Shown one piece after another: positions 1 through 51,989 of a stretch of 64,000 bases of DNA. The position numbers were made by a program, and so were the translations under genes. The stretch's first letter is position 1; each line of letters begins with the position of its first letter. The notes below the pieces were generated by a model. It worked only from the letters and a program-made list of their open reading frames with translations. It had not been told where the DNA came from and ran no database searches. This stretch comes from Paraescarpia echinospica (taxonomy: Eukaryota > Annelida > Polychaeta > Sabellida > Siboglinidae). The stretch spans positions 2,689,773-2,753,772 of the forward strand of contig CM034538.1 in the NCBI GenBank assembly GCA_020002185.1, given 5' to 3'.

Positions 1-82
1 ATTATAATTAATTAAAACATACAGTGAATTTACTGAATATCAGCTGTAATAGCAGAAACAAAGATCTATGCGTGAGAGTTAC

Positions 83-164
83 CTTTATCGCAGTTCGACT
101 TGTGGGCACCACCAAGCATTTGTGCAGGACAAATATCCGAAACAGTGGTCCATATTCCTCTGCC
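83..164 (-). CDS. CYP46-like coding exon 3
   Basis: An 82-nt exon that begins after TTTGTGTGGCAG and ends at AAAG|GTAACT in phase 0. It encodes AEEYGPLFRIFVLHK and then a VVPTS strand, the family's A-helix/beta-1 region. The frame differs from the longest open frame in this stretch; the P450 match and the incoming splice phase decide it. Confidence 0.85.
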
Positions 165-1533
165 CTGCCACACAAATGACAAGCTTAATACAGACTCCAG
201 TACACAATTCAAAAACATGTCTCGTGAAACAATTAACTTTCTCACACACAAGTCAGAAACAACTACAGTAACAATCAAATATTAAAAATATACTGAAAGT
301 GATGATCATTATTATAATCATAACTCAATAAATATTAACATACATCCACACAGATACTTAAAACAATAGTACAAAACTAACATACTATGTAGCAAGACAT
401 TTGTGGATTATTTATTGTCAGTCCACACATGCTGATAAATTTTTTACAATTTAACAATGAAAATATGTAAAACGGAACGTACCATTTTAAGAAGAGAGTA
501 TGGGTATAGACACCTTTCTTGTGCATCCGCTTCAACTGTGGTAGGTTTCCCAGCCAAAAACTGTGAAAAAGATAACATTTAGAATAAATACACAACAACT
601 GCTATCATCCATCTTGATCCCATATGTTTTGGGGTCAACATATTACCTTCCATCTCCCACGTTACATTTTTGAGGGGCCAACCTAGTTATATATACACCT
701 GCCAAAGCTTTTGTTAATTCTGGGAGATTCATCAGCGGTTCAGCATGCTTCCTGTGTCACACTGTCTCGCGTCGCGCTGTCTCTCTTTATTATACATCAG
801 AAGATGGGAGAGGGGGCCGGGGTGCTGTTGGGGATTTTATGCAAAATTCCGAGAGATTGGTTTGTATTCCGGGAGATACACACAAAATCAAGGAGACTCC
901 CAAAAATTCCGGAAGAGTTGGCAGGTATATAGCTAGCTTTCATCTTTCATCTGGTTTTTTTGGGGGGCAACCTCCAATCTCCCTCCCTTTTTCACTCTTT
1001 TTTCGAGTCCACCGGCCTTACACCAATTCCACATCTTTCCACTCTCCCACCCTGTTCTCAGTTCTCGATCCTCTCACATGCAACCCCACCTCTTTTCAAT
1101 TTTAAGACCAACTTCCCACTTCCTGTCATTCTGTATATGTACGTTACACCTGGACAGACTCAAGCTTCCACTAGAATTATGCACATGAGAGGCATGACAG
1201 CTGACACGACTCACTCAATCCCTCCACCTGTAAGTCTACCTGGCACGAGGACTCGAATTGAAGAACTAACATATGAATCTATCGCGACGACCGAAACAAC
1301 CTGATAATAAAGTAAGCGTTGGACAGTTTATGTAGGACATTCAACATCAAAGTAATTTTGCATTTCCCGCTTGCTCTACAGACTACATACCTGTCAATTG
1401 GCGGTCCGGGTAAATGCGCATATTTCCAATGCACGTATCCGATATAACCCGAATATACGACGAATATTACGGCACATATAGACAGCAAAACAAGCAATAC
1501 TGTTGCGAAAATCACGAGCGCTGTATACAACAT
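83..1533 (-). CDS. Cytochrome P450, CYP46A1-like (5' part, gene continues off the left edge)
   Basis: Three coding exons, joined complement(1391..1533, 483..560, 83..164), give the first 101 residues of a P450 monooxygenase. CYP46A1 hydroxylates cholesterol at C24 in the endoplasmic reticulum; that substrate is only inferred here. Seen directly: a hydrophobic N-terminal anchor (about residues 5-32), then the proline hinge HLPGPP (40-45), then FWLGNLP, then LFLKW, then EEYGPLFR near residue 79, in the order and spacing found in CYP46A1. All three donors are GT (GTATGT, GTACGT, GTAACT), the two acceptors are CAG, and phases agree (2, 2, 0). The oxygen-binding helix, ExxR and haem-cysteine regions lie beyond the window, so an intact enzyme cannot be confirmed. 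CYP46 could be replaced by another CYP3/4-clan-like subfamily once the full protein is seen. Confidence 0.85.
165..482 (-). other. CYP46-like intron 2
   Basis: AT-rich intron of 318 bp with GTACGT donor and GGCAG acceptor. No repeat or further coding potential is seen. Confidence 0.8.
483..560 (-). CDS. CYP46-like coding exon 2
   Basis: A 78-nt exon that begins after TTTTTCACAG and ends at TG|GTACGT. It encodes the stretch from SFWLGNLPQ through LFLK and the split tryptophan, matching the beta-1 entry region of CYP46A1. Both ends are phase 2. Confidence 0.85.
697..926. mobile_element. Candidate MITE in CYP46-like intron 1
   Basis: The segment opens with ACCTGCCAA (697-705) and closes with its complement TTGGCAGGT (918-926). 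Between them are several copies of a short motif of the type ATTCCGGGAGA (near 718, 846, 868, 906). The ends sit in TATATA-like flanks that could include a TA-type duplication. I recall similar CCTGCCAA...CCGGGAGA repeats in marine invertebrates, but the family is unnamed here. No transposase is present. Confidence 0.5.
927..1390 (-). other. CYP46-like intron 1, promoter-proximal part
   Basis: Pyrimidine-rich DNA up to about 1110, then unremarkable sequence to the exon 1 donor. Open frames here are short and resemble nothing recognisable. Confidence 0.6.
1391..1533 (-). CDS. CYP46-like coding exon 1
   Basis: Starts with ATG at 1533 and encodes 47 residues plus two bases of codon 48. It contains the signal-anchor helix and the HLPGPPID hinge. 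The donor is AG|GTATGT, with GT at 1390-1389. An open frame continues beyond the donor but loses P450 similarity at once, which supports the splice call. Confidence 0.87.
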
Positions 1534-1673
1534 TGTGACATCAAAGAAACTGTCCCATTTCTAACGGCACTACTTTAGCAGTATTATAAGGAATCTCCTC
1601 TCAAGCGAGTAATCACGTGACGGGCTATCCCGCAATTACCCACAATTCAATCGTTTGTTTACATCGGTCCAAA
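1534..1673. promoter_or_regulatory. Shared head-to-head promoter of CYP46-like and MIPOL1
   Basis: Only 140 bp separate the two divergent ATGs, so both 5' UTRs and core promoters must lie here unless upstream non-coding exons exist. Visible motifs are a perfect palindrome TCACGTGA (1613-1620, E-box/CLEAR type), a canonical forkhead site TGTTTAC (1656-1662), and an ACCCACAATTC element near 1640. No well-placed TATA box is evident. Promoter activity is inferred from gene arrangement. Confidence 0.7.
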
Positions 1674-41108
<39,435 letters not shown>

Positions 41109-43260
41109 AGAAAGTAGCTGCCCATCAAATGGACCAAGTGGACAGTGAAAGAAAGTTCCTGATATGGTGATGCAGAACGGGAAGGAAGAGAATGATAACT
41201 AGGCTGGTACGATGTAGAGACAGAGAGGGACACATCGGTACAGATGGATAAACTTTGCGAAAGCCTGGTGTGGAGTGTATTGCAACAGTGCACAATTACT
41301 TCAGTCTGACTTCATCAACTGTGTGTCTGTGTGTGTATTTGACGTGCGTGTCGTGAGCCGTGAAGTCAGTCGGTTCCCGCGTGCATTGCGACAAGAGGAA
41401 CAAACGACATCATTCGCAGCAAATCGTGGCGCGAACTGGTTTCACGACTTTGTAGAAAGGTCATTGTCTTTAGAATCACGCTACAAAGAAGCGTGTTCTT
41501 GAACGTTCCACTTCATCTGGTCTAAATTCCACTTCTTCTGAAGGTTCTATTTTGCCGTTCACAAAGCACCCATTAGAGGCGGGTGTGAACAAGTGATCGA
41601 GACGTCATCGCCGCTTGACCCCGCCAGAACCAACACTGTAAGCGATATACAACCCGTCGTCTGCGTCAGTCGCCGCCTTGGTTCCACCATAAGGCAAATA
41701 TTTGCGTGTTTCGCCGCGAAGTCCATTCAAAACGGCTTACATAGACGTTTGTTTTAGCTAAACCGCGCAAGCTCGCTGAGTGCGCCACCAATTCCGCTGC
41801 ATTATGTGCGAAGTTTACTTAATTTGAAGTGGATTACAAGGCTGGTAATGATGTGGTAGCGTTCTTTTGACGGCGGTTTCGATGTCTGGATCTGGGCGGC
41901 CATACTTCCGCTGGGAGTTTGCCGATGGTTTCTGGTGTTCCCCAAGTTGGCCAAGACCCATTTCGTCTACAGCCCAAATTGGTTACCTCAATTGATCTAC
42001 TTGTGTTTGCAAAGTTACACCAGTGCACAATGAAGGGGTGGGTTACTAACATACTTGATTAGTGTCTCAGCATCTGTTGCAATTGTTAGCAATGATTCAA
42101 GTACAGTATAACAATGACCCAACAATGAGTTTTTCTTTTGATATTTATTCTCTGCTGCTACACACTTTTAGAGCTGTTAGCAAGTGAATGAAAATACCTG
42201 TAGACCACACGGGAATAACTATATAATAGAAGAAATGGTTGTAGACTGGGGCTAAACCGTTTTCTGTCTGTCGTTTTCTGTCGTACCGACGACGTTTCAC
42301 CAGGATGCCGATTCTAGTCTTCTCATAAATGCAACACCCGTATTATTTGCCGTGTAATATACCCACGTAGGCTGACAACACGGCAGTGTGCTCGTGATAT
42401 TAGGATATGCCGCGATTACGCTGCGTAAATACAGACCTAGCATTTTGCCGTTTAGCAGAAGACCAAAGATCGCGGCATTTTGATATTAATCTCTTGTGTA
42501 ATATGTTTGTACATTTGTTAGACAATCATTGTTACGTTCGTTGTACATAATTTCTATGTAAGCGTAGAATATGTATGTGTAAAGGTATCTTGCACTAATG
42601 TAGTGCCACTCATTCAGTACACTTGACGTATTTTATGGTGATCTATAGCGTAAGATATGCCTTGATTTCTTTCGTATTTTAGATAAGAAAGTCGGTTGCA
42701 TTTTGTGTGTAGTGCGTACGTTTTTGCTGAGTTAATAATCGTTTAAAGGTCCATTTAATGACTACGCTATATGCGATGTTGTGCTGGAAATGTGTTTGAT
42801 ACACTGTGGAATTTGTGAGCAACTAAGTATGATGTATGTTTTACTTACGCAGTGGTTGCATTAGCTGGCATTTCAAGGGTATATGTATGTGTTGATGTCT
42901 GCACATCATCTTGTTCGGCGGCCAGGCACGACACGAGTGTAGTATGATGTCATTTATAATACATTAATGTTCGTTTACAACGTTAGATAATATGATCGCG
43001 CTCGTCGGATCGGATTAGATTGTATACTAAAATTCCTCGAGTTATCCCCTTTTTATAGCGCCATAACTTCGGCTGTCCCATTCTAACCTGTTTCGTTCTA
43101 CGGAGGCGGACATTTTGGTGTCAGCACACACCAGAAACATACCGTTCCAATTGGCAGACTTAAACACAAACATATGATTAAATTAAACATGTCCTATAAC
43201 TTTACATCCGATGATGATGGTGATGATGATGATAATAAAATGACTGTCCTTGGGAATCGA
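41109..43260 (+). other. mipol1: MIPOL1 3' UTR (extent estimated)
   Basis: The first canonical AATAAA seen after the stop is at 43234-43239; others follow at 43348-43353 and 43522-43527, with an ATTAAA near 43177. The true 3' end cannot be fixed without transcripts. Short open frames here (for example 41275-41502) resemble nothing. Confidence 0.45.
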
Positions 43261-46200
43261 ATTTAAGTTGTAGAAGATCTTTGTCTTAGGTTTTCTTCTT
43301 CAGATTTGAATCATGTACGTTTGAATTGTAACATAGCGTCGCTGGTAAATAAAAGACGAATTATGGACACGACAGCGACGGTAATATTATCATTTTAAAA
43401 CTCAAGATTAAAGTTGCGTATTTAGTTGTACTTGGACATTCTTTCTGTTTACGTTTTGTTCACTAAATGTGCACGTGATATATTGCTTCTCCGAAATTAA
43501 TTGGCATGGTTTGTATTATCGAATAAATGCTATTGCCGTATGTGGCAGTTCACAAATACATAGGACACCTAGGTAATAGTTGTATCCATCTGTCTGCAGA
43601 TGGAGTCCCAATCTCCATCTGCATTCAGTGACATGCGAAATTATTGAAGAACACTTTACGGAGCAAAACTCTTCTGAACATTCTTCAGGGTAGTACATTA
43701 TTTCTCGATATAAAATAATTATAAATATGACGTCATCCTCCCATGCAGTCGTGCTGAAGAAGCCATCTTGTTATAAGGTAGGTGAACGTCTTTACATGTA
43801 TTCAGAGCTCTACACAGTCAATATAATCTAGTCTTTTCCGCTGTACCCATGCCAACTCTCTGATACCAGTTGCGCTTTTTGTTCTGGGTTAATGTGTTTG
43901 TTCTGAGTAAATAGCAAACTTTGTTGGTTAAAAAACGGTCAAAGCAACCTTGTATTTTGGTGACATCAGCTCCAATACACTCGTGCGGATAACGTGATCG
44001 TCGCATGGACCGACTCCCCGCGTTGTCACCGTCTCTTGAACTAGCACTCGAAGCACTTGTCGCCTTTGTCTGGGTGAAGGAATAATGACGCAGTTAATTT
44101 TATTTATAGCAGTTTCTGCCTCATATATGGCGTCAGAATTGCAGGTTATTCACTGCAGGAAAAAGGTCTATTAAAAATATGTTTTGCTCTGCGTTACATA
44201 CACTGCTCTACTTCGATATCGCATATGTCTATAATCGTTTTGTTAGATAAAACATGATAATCAAATGCAGTGATATGATTGCAAAATATTTACAACAAAT
44301 CATTACTACAAATGCGGCAACCGTCCATTCCACGATAGTCTGCAAAATTAAATATGGCAAACTCTTTCTGGTTAAATGTTTCTTGTTGTTTAAGCTTGAT
44401 ATTAGTAGTCACGTTTTCAAGACCCATACCAGTTCACTAAAACTACCGACTCGGACTTCTACGAAATGTCTTAGTAGGATATTGAACGCACGTACACATG
44501 TACACAAAAAAACATCAACCAGAATCAATTAGACCAGTTTACACTAGTGCCTTTACACGTGTCACAGTCTTCGCAGCAAAATATACACATCGATATACTG
44601 AGGAATTAAATTGATATAATATCACGACGCTCGCGCATGAATTTTATTGCTGATTTTATCGTTTTGTGTCGCCCTTTAAAGGAACTAAAACAAGGCAGCA
44701 ATTAAATTCCATTTCCATGTGTGCACAGAGTATAGCATTATATGTAACATTTGGCAATATGAAAAATACAGAAAAATGCATTGATAGTTTAAATCAGATT
44801 TTAAACCCGGCTGTATCGCGATTCCCCGGAAAGTTGATATTTAATGAGCTAGGCGATCACATAATTACTTCAAAACATTCGATATATTTAATGATAAAGA
44901 GTGAATCATACTGTAAAAATTATTTATTCGCCACAAAACTGAAAATAATATTATATTACAGGGAATGTAAAATTTCCGCTGATCTTGTTTTTTTTATTTA
45001 TCCAGACAAACCACCGTTTGTTTTCACATGTATAATTATGATGTAATGTTATGATATCATATAACGTTACTTTCTGCAGTTGGATACAATATGTTCGTGT
45101 GTGTGTATGTTTATTGATGTAGATTAGTTTTTCTGAGTCGCAATCGAAACTATTTTTCTCAAAATAAGTTGAAGCAGCGAAGGTTTTTGTGGTCAGCTTG
45201 TGTTGTTGACGTTGTCAGGTTGACTGGAGTGGAGGTTCTGTCGTTTCATTTTTTCAACAAAGTTGGTATGCGTGTGGAACCATAAAATAAATGCTTGTTC
45301 CTCTATTGTGACTAGTGTTTATATTACATCGGAATATCACACAATAACTAATTCGGACCCAACATCTAGTTGTAAACATACTGTGAATGTATTGAAAGTG
45401 CTGGCATGTTGCGCGATATTCGCGCCTCTGACGTCACACCTAGACATACCGAAAAGCGCACACAAATATGCATATTCGAAGAAGACCAGTTGCGTAGCGT
45501 AAATTATTAATATATTGATTTGTGATCAAAAATATTGTTTTGGTGGAAATGGAAATATACAAGGAGATGTAATATATTATGAATTCAAACAACAGGGGGT
45601 TTTATTCCCTTTAAATCTGGCCAAAGATTGATACATACATACATACATACATACACACATACATACATACAAACATATATATAATATATATATGCTGCAA
45701 GTCGAGAACGATCTGTAATATAGTGTATTTTTATTTAACGACATGGTGTATATGGTGTACATGGTGTATATGGTGTGCATCGCGAAATAAGAGAACATTA
45801 GCGTGAGAAAGTAAACCGGTCAACATATCGAGTTTAATGCCGACCCAGATGAGAAATTCTAAATTTTAGCGCCGTCGCTCGATGTTTGTTGCGTTCGATG
45901 CTGTCCAATCTCGGAGAAGGATTAACGGAATCTAGGAACTTTGTCGGTGACGAAATACAAATAAACTGTTACGAAGACGCCTACCATAGTACTCTTTAAT
46001 CAAACAACTCGAGACACGCTCACATATTTGTACTGGATACAGTTCGAGGCGGCTGCTAATTGCCCAGGATTTTAAAGGCATACATTTCTCCTCCCACACC
46101 CAACGGACACTCCTCCCACACCCAACGGACACTCCTCCCACACCCAACGGACACTCCTTTACCCGTGTGTTAAGTTTGGTTTATATTTGGTTTTGTTCTT

Positions 46201-47674
46201 AAAGACAATCAGGCATAGGTCGACATTTTATTTGGTACATGATAGGATATTTGTGAGAATTACATTTCTAAACCAACTTTTTCGACGTCACAAATATGTG
46301 TTAGTTTGGCTCGATGGCTGAGCATTGTTCCTTTAATATGTGTAGCGTTATCCTTCTATCAGTTTAGAACTTTCGTAAAGTACACCGATCTTCAGAATGT
46401 ATACAATCGATTGGTTACGTTGCGCTACAGAACCCAGGATTCCGCGGATATTGGCTCCTCGAATACCTTTCTGTTATTATATGTGAAAATACTTAAAAGT
46501 TTTAAGTCCGGATTTTGTTATAACAACAACAACAACAGTGCAGGGTCAATTGTTTAGAAAGAATTGTGGGGTTATTTTTATGTTACAAATTATAATTGTA
46601 AAAATCATACTATGTATAATCTATAAGCCTACAATAAACTATGTATACTCTACAAACATATATTAATAATCTAAATAAACCTAATTAAAATAGCTAATTT
46701 TTTATTTATACACATATCAGCCCTTCCATTCAGCGTGTAATGTAAACATAATATGTCAGTGGAAACATTAAATTAAACATAACGGTAAAATCGTTGTTCG
46801 CCAAATGCATTTGGACAAAATTAACATGTGTTAAAATGGACATGGGGTTTTCTGCTAACGTGATTTTGAGGGGAAATAAGACTATGCACCTCAAAAAGCT
46901 AAATCATCAATGATCTGGCGATCACCAAGCTAGATGTCGCGTTGTAAAAATAGCACACGTGTAAGTTTTAGGACTTTTTATAACTTTTAACTTTTATTTC
47001 AATTAATGTTTAATTAGTTTATTTAATTCAACATTTTATTAATTCACATTTAATGACTTGATTACTTTACTTCTAAATTATATAGCCAGGGTAACTAATA
47101 TCGCGCATCGTAGAACTCTGACCATTATCATTTATCATTATTATTATTATTTGCCAACAGTGAGAATGACTGTAACATATTTATTATGGAAAATGGGCAA
47201 AAGTAACACAACGCAAACGTGACGAAACCCCGGATATATCACATCAATAAAAGGTATCTTTATTTCGTTCTTTAGTGCGTTACAGACAATAACTCAAAAC
47301 GCGGTCTAAGTTTATATGGGTTTATGGCTCGGTTACACAGAGGTGAATGAGTAGAGAGTTCTCGTTGTGTTTTAAGTAAGCTTTTTAAGTAGTTTAACTA
47401 TTGTTTTCGGTCGCAGTGACAAGGGAATGAATTGCAACGCAATAGTCCATCATGAATCACGAAGTCAGTCATCTTTTGTCTTATGTTGCGTTGTTAGTTG
47501 GTAACTGTGGAGTGAGTATTTGTAAAGAATGTATAGCCCCAGTACTCGAAGAACTGCCACCAAGTAGGTCAACGTAAATATTATGTTTTTATATCAACAA
47601 ATTTATTTACTTCCTCTCTCTATTTATAAACTTATCCTGAATTAGTTTATATATTACAAATGTGAACTGTGGCA
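43261..47674. other. Intergenic DNA downstream of MIPOL1
   Basis: No gene found. It holds a (CATA)n run (45631-45675), a 22-bp repeat (46089-46157), and otherwise AT-rich unique sequence. Confidence 0.6.
46089..46157. repeat. 22-bp tandem repeat, 3 copies
   Basis: Units TCCTCCCACACCCAACGG + ACAC start at 46089, 46111 and 46133 and are identical. Confidence 0.96.
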
Positions 47675-47810
47675 GTGTTGTGTTGTGTTGTGTAGAGTTA
47701 TGTTGTGTTGTGTTGTGTTGTGTTGTGTTGTGTTGTGTAGAGTTGTGTTGTGTTGTGTTGTGTTGTGTTGTGTTGTGTTGTGTTGTGTTGTGTTGTGTTG
47801 TGTTGTGTTT
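47675..47810. repeat. (TGTTG)n pentanucleotide microsatellite
   Basis: About 130 bp of TGTTG units with two TGTAGAGTT(A/G) interruptions. Confidence 0.98.
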
Positions 47811-48243
47811 CTGTTTATAAATCCACCCCTGAATTATTTATTTTATTTGTACAAAAAGCTGTGAAACTGTGTTTTGAAGCAGGTTGTCGTAGATATAATG
47901 CATAATGTATTGGATGATGCATTGACTATATTTGTGTTTTGTGTAGTGATGCCTTACTTGAGGTGAGGTGACGTAACGAACGGGTGGCCCGTATGGTAGC
48001 GGTCAATCAGGTTTTAATATAAGGGTCAAGGATGTCCCAGATGCATTTATCATCATCTATCAGATGATTGTTTGTGTTTGTGTACTACATTTCAATTATA
48101 CTACTTTGTGGATATTGCTATATTTCATGTTTTTTTATGTTTTGTTATGCGATTGCTATGAATGCATGTTGAGTTTATATCGTATGTTTTGTTTCTATAT
48201 ATCTGAACAAATTGTATGTGAATCTGAATCTAACCAACATAGA

Positions 48244-48590
48244 TGTTTTTACATTATCAAATGGTGATGAAGATATTGATAGAATATATGTCATTCCAAC
48301 ATGAATGTGGGGTACAAAGTAGTATTAGTAATATAAAATGTAGGTTGTATACGAGAGAGTTCTCATTCTCCCAAATAGCAATAAATGAACGAAACACAAC
48401 GTTTATTGGTTGTATTAATGCCAACACTGTGAATAATAAAATGCTTAAACAAATTGACCTATATCTGATAAAGGCTGCCTAACATGAATAAAAAAGTTGC
48501 ACTCTCACTAACTCGATAAGCCGAAGGATTTTTTGTCTATTTACCATGTGGAGCTTATTGCTTTGGGTGGCAATGCAATGTTGACTTTAG
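48244..48590 (+). mobile_element. CR1 3'-end fragment, plus strand, decayed
   Basis: It starts at AATGGTGATGAAGATATTGA (NG-E-ID codons), keeps REFSFSQIAINERN and MLKQIDLYLIKAA in frame (compare RKFSFSQRTVNEWNR and FKNKIDTHLKKAGYM), and continues into 3' UTR sequence with CTCGATAAGCCGAAGGATTT. A stop and frameshift lie near 48300. The tail decamers are lost. Confidence 0.85.
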
Positions 48591-48737
48591 GGTCCACAAA
48601 CTATCAACTTTGCCAGCAAAATATATATTGTCACCTGTTCGGCGTGCTCATCGTCTCAAACGAATTAACGCAACACATTTGATGATAAATCCCAATCAAA
48701 GACAACCTGTATTTTGGACGATGTTTGTGATGTGATG

Positions 48738-48910
48738 TGATGTGTGTGTGCATATGTGCGTGTGAGTGTGTGTGTGTGTGTGTGCGTACGTGCGTGCGTG
48801 TATGTGTGTGTGTATGTGGTTTGTGTGTGTGTGAGTGTGTGTGTGTGCGTGCGTGCGTGTGCGTGTATGTGTGTGTGCGTGTGTGCGTGCGTGTGCGTGT
48901 GCGTGTGCGT

Positions 48911-48941
<31 letters not shown>

Positions 48942-49024
48942 GTGTGTGTGTGTGTGTGTGTGTGTGTTTGCGTGTGTGTGGTTTGTGTGTGTGTGTGTGT
49001 GTGTGTGTTGTGTGTGTGCGTGTA
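48738..49024. repeat. (TG)n/(CGTG)n microsatellite
   Basis: Imperfect TG-rich simple repeat with CG and GA interruptions. Apparent long reading frames on both strands are repeat artefacts. Confidence 0.98.
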
Positions 49025-49339
49025 TAAGCCGCGCGTGTGTTTTGAAAATCAACTTACATGGATTAAATCTATAACGGGGATTCAACTAAATCTGAGCGAT
49101 ATAACTAAATCTAAAACGGGCTATAAACTAGTCAATCTTCGCAATTGTAAGGCCAAACCCATCACAACATGTCATAATTTATTCATGTATTGTTTCACTC
49201 CACATAATAGTTAAAATCACATACTAAACTTCTCTCATACTAAATTTGCCGTACTTGTCATTGCCAACTAATGATGCCAAATACGTTATATGCATGCTCC
49301 AATATATACGATGAAATTGTCCTAGACCTAGCTGTTGAG

Positions 49340-49780
49340 TTGTGCTAATACGTGGAGTTGTTATCAACGCTAGAAGCTGTCCCTGACATACGGCCGATGT
49401 CCATTTTTCCGTTGCTGTCTGATAGTCCACGTGCGCCGTGTCCAGCACTTCCGTTAGTCTCCATTAGACACTTCCGGTGGATGTCGCCGCCATGTTTCCG
49501 ACACTCTCCCTCCACAAAGACGGGAGCATTTATTGGCAAATTTGACGTTTTCATGTCCGGGTACAATAGGGCCTCTGACGGTGATATTAGATCGATAAAT
49601 GAAATGATGAGCTAATTGACTTTAACGGAGTCGGCGACCAAAACAACGAGGATGTTGTATAAATATCGATCTCGCTGAACGTTTAGCGCGCTATCGCCAT
49701 TAGAACGTCGCGCGACTGGTCAGTGTAATCAGTGCGTCCAACTGTCTGCACAAATCATTTATCAACCATTGCCTGAACTA
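49340..49780. promoter_or_regulatory. Candidate intergenic regulatory block
   Basis: A unique CpG-containing stretch with TTCCGGTGG, GTCGCCGCCATG, TTTATTGGCAAATTTGACG (49527-49545) and AGATCGATAAATG. Frames on both strands are open in part, but without protein similarity. Candidate CNE by composition only. Confidence 0.3.
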
Positions 49781-50278
49781 TACGAACTTCAGTCACACCA
49801 GGAGTCGGTTTAAACACTTGGTTGAAATAAAGAGTTGTGTTTGTGTCGTATTATTTGTGCCACCAGCATTTATTGATTGATACGATAGATTGTCGTTTGG
49901 GTATAAGATCTTTTGGGGATCCAGTTCAGAAGCCCTATGTGTAAGAAGTCTGTGTATTGGTAGAATAATAAACAGCCGCCTTATATAATGATTTGAATAT
50001 GGCAAATAGGCTCTAGTTTGAATGTTTGTGTGGAAACAATGAAGAGCAGCGAATGAATAATGCATTACAGTTTTATGCCAAATACTATTATTTTTGTGTT
50101 GTAGACAAATTAAAAAACAGAAAAATTAATTGATGAAATATATCACAGTGATAGATGTCATAAATATTACGATAAATGTTTTATTCCAAAAATATAATAT
50201 TAGTGCTTTTATTTATTGTGTGTTTTGTAAATGTAATATAGCACGTAGGAATTTCGATGTTAAAAATAACTTTTACAA

Positions 50279-50442
50279 CAGGGGCCGTTTTCGCGAAGCG
50301 TACTTAAAGTTACGCAATTACTTAGCGTCACGTGTTTGCGTAAATTCCTATGTTCGCTTATATTAAAAAAATCACGTCATTTACCAAGACAATCATCTTA
50401 GCGTTAAGAACGTTCTTAGCCACTTCATGAAACCGCCCCCAG
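50279..50442. mobile_element. Palindromic MITE, 164 bp
   Basis: The left end CAGGGGCCGTTTTCGCGAAG and the complement of the right end, CTGGGGGCGGTTTCATGAAG, are imperfect inverted repeats that extend into TTAA-GTTACGC / TTCTTAACGC. Nothing is encoded. GGGGCCGTTTCATGAAG-type ends are common among animal MITEs; I cannot assign a superfamily. Confidence 0.75.
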
Positions 50443-51160
50443 GACTTTGTATCTATATTATATGTATAACGATATAGCTGCCTTTTAGATTACCTACATA
50501 CACGGTGTTCTACTTGCAGCTCTTAATAACTAGAGGTACTTCACATTTTGGGATTGTTCTAAATTAGGCACACGATACTTGGCCGTATGAATCATTGATA
50601 TCTCTCGATATTGGTTTACAGGTAAACGTAGACATGTGAGCTGTGCAAACTAGAACTCCAGGATAGATTGCAATATGGGTGTCATTAGCATGAGATGTTT
50701 ACAATTGATAGAAGACAACAGACCACAAACGTGCCTCGTGACAGCAACTCGGGAGAATATGAAAAGTGACATAGCGTATTAATGACCTAATCCAAAGATA
50801 AATCTATTTCACTAAGTTCTGAATCCTCGCATACCAGTTAATATTATTCTAGACCTCAATGTTGTTTTGCGATGCATGTTTTGTGGGCCTACGTTCTGTC
50901 TGCTGCGGTCACAGTTTAGTGTATGGGGGACATGTTTCGAACAACTGTGTGATGATTTGTCGATCTCCTCGTGAAGTTTGAGTGCGTAAAATCTCGGTTA
51001 AGTTGATTATTATAAGACACACTATAGTGCCAGTACGTAATGCGTTGTTATGTGCCTCAAATGCACAACTGTTAGCCCACGGAACGCATAGATCGAATTC
51101 CCACACTGTCTGCAAAGTTATTAATTCGTTTGCAATGTAATGAACTAAGGCAGGGTGGGT

Positions 51161-51478
51161 GTATTGGAGGTAAAAGCCCAACCTTTTGGGAACGACTCGG
51201 ACAGAGCACTGGTTAAAATCAACTGGTGGTGATAGCGAGTCCGCCTATATTTTTATGATACGATATATATATATGATACATACAGTAACGGGAGGGACAC
51301 TGACCAATCGTGTATTGGAGGTAACAAGCCAGCCTTTTGGGAACGACTCGGACAGTGCACTGGTTAAAATCAAAAGATGGTGATAGCGAGTCCGCCTTAT
51401 ATATGATACGCTATATGTATATATATATATATATATATATGATACATACGGTAACGGGGGGAGACACTGACCAATCGC
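51161..51478. repeat. Tandem duplication, 151-bp unit with TA microsatellite
   Basis: Two copies starting at 51161 and 51312, both opening with GTATTGGAGGTAA and carrying TTTTGGGAACGACTCGGACA and GGTGATAGCGAGTCCGCC, then an expanded TA tract, then ACACTGACCAATCG. The second copy is longer because its TA tract has expanded. Confidence 0.93.
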
Positions 51479-51989
51479 GGAACGTCTTCACAATAAATGA
51501 AGTGTAGTAATTTAGTGTTTAGTTTAAAGATAAAATATATAAAAGTATTATATGCAAACAATTACAATTCAAATTAGTTTAGTAGATGACATACGTCTTA
51601 ATTTATAATTTAACACATTACTATCACGGACCATGCATGTGTTACCATTAACATATAAAAAGGCTACAATGAGGATGTGTCATATATTTATTTAGATAAG
51701 AGTTAAGATAAATACACATAAGACTGCGCTGTGACTCAAGTCACGACAACGTGAGTCACGCGGTGTTCAAAACACGAACAAAGCATTGTTTACTTCCTTT
51801 TCATTATGTGTTAATATTAAATAACGTTTGTTCCGTTACTCGGAATTGCAGTCTCAAACTAGCGGTGGTTATGTTCTTGGGCTTATTAAACGCAATTTGA
51901 TAGGCAGCATACCTGTAAGATGTAAGTATTCTAGTATAAAAAATAGTGGCACCTATATATTATTACGGAGAAACCCCAGTGGGCGGCCT

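Noticed and set aside
41275..41502. 75-codon frame after the MIPOL1 stop
   Set aside because: Lies in the predicted 3' UTR and resembles nothing.
48696..49214. Cys/Val- and His/Thr-rich open frames
   Set aside because: They arise from the TG-rich microsatellite.
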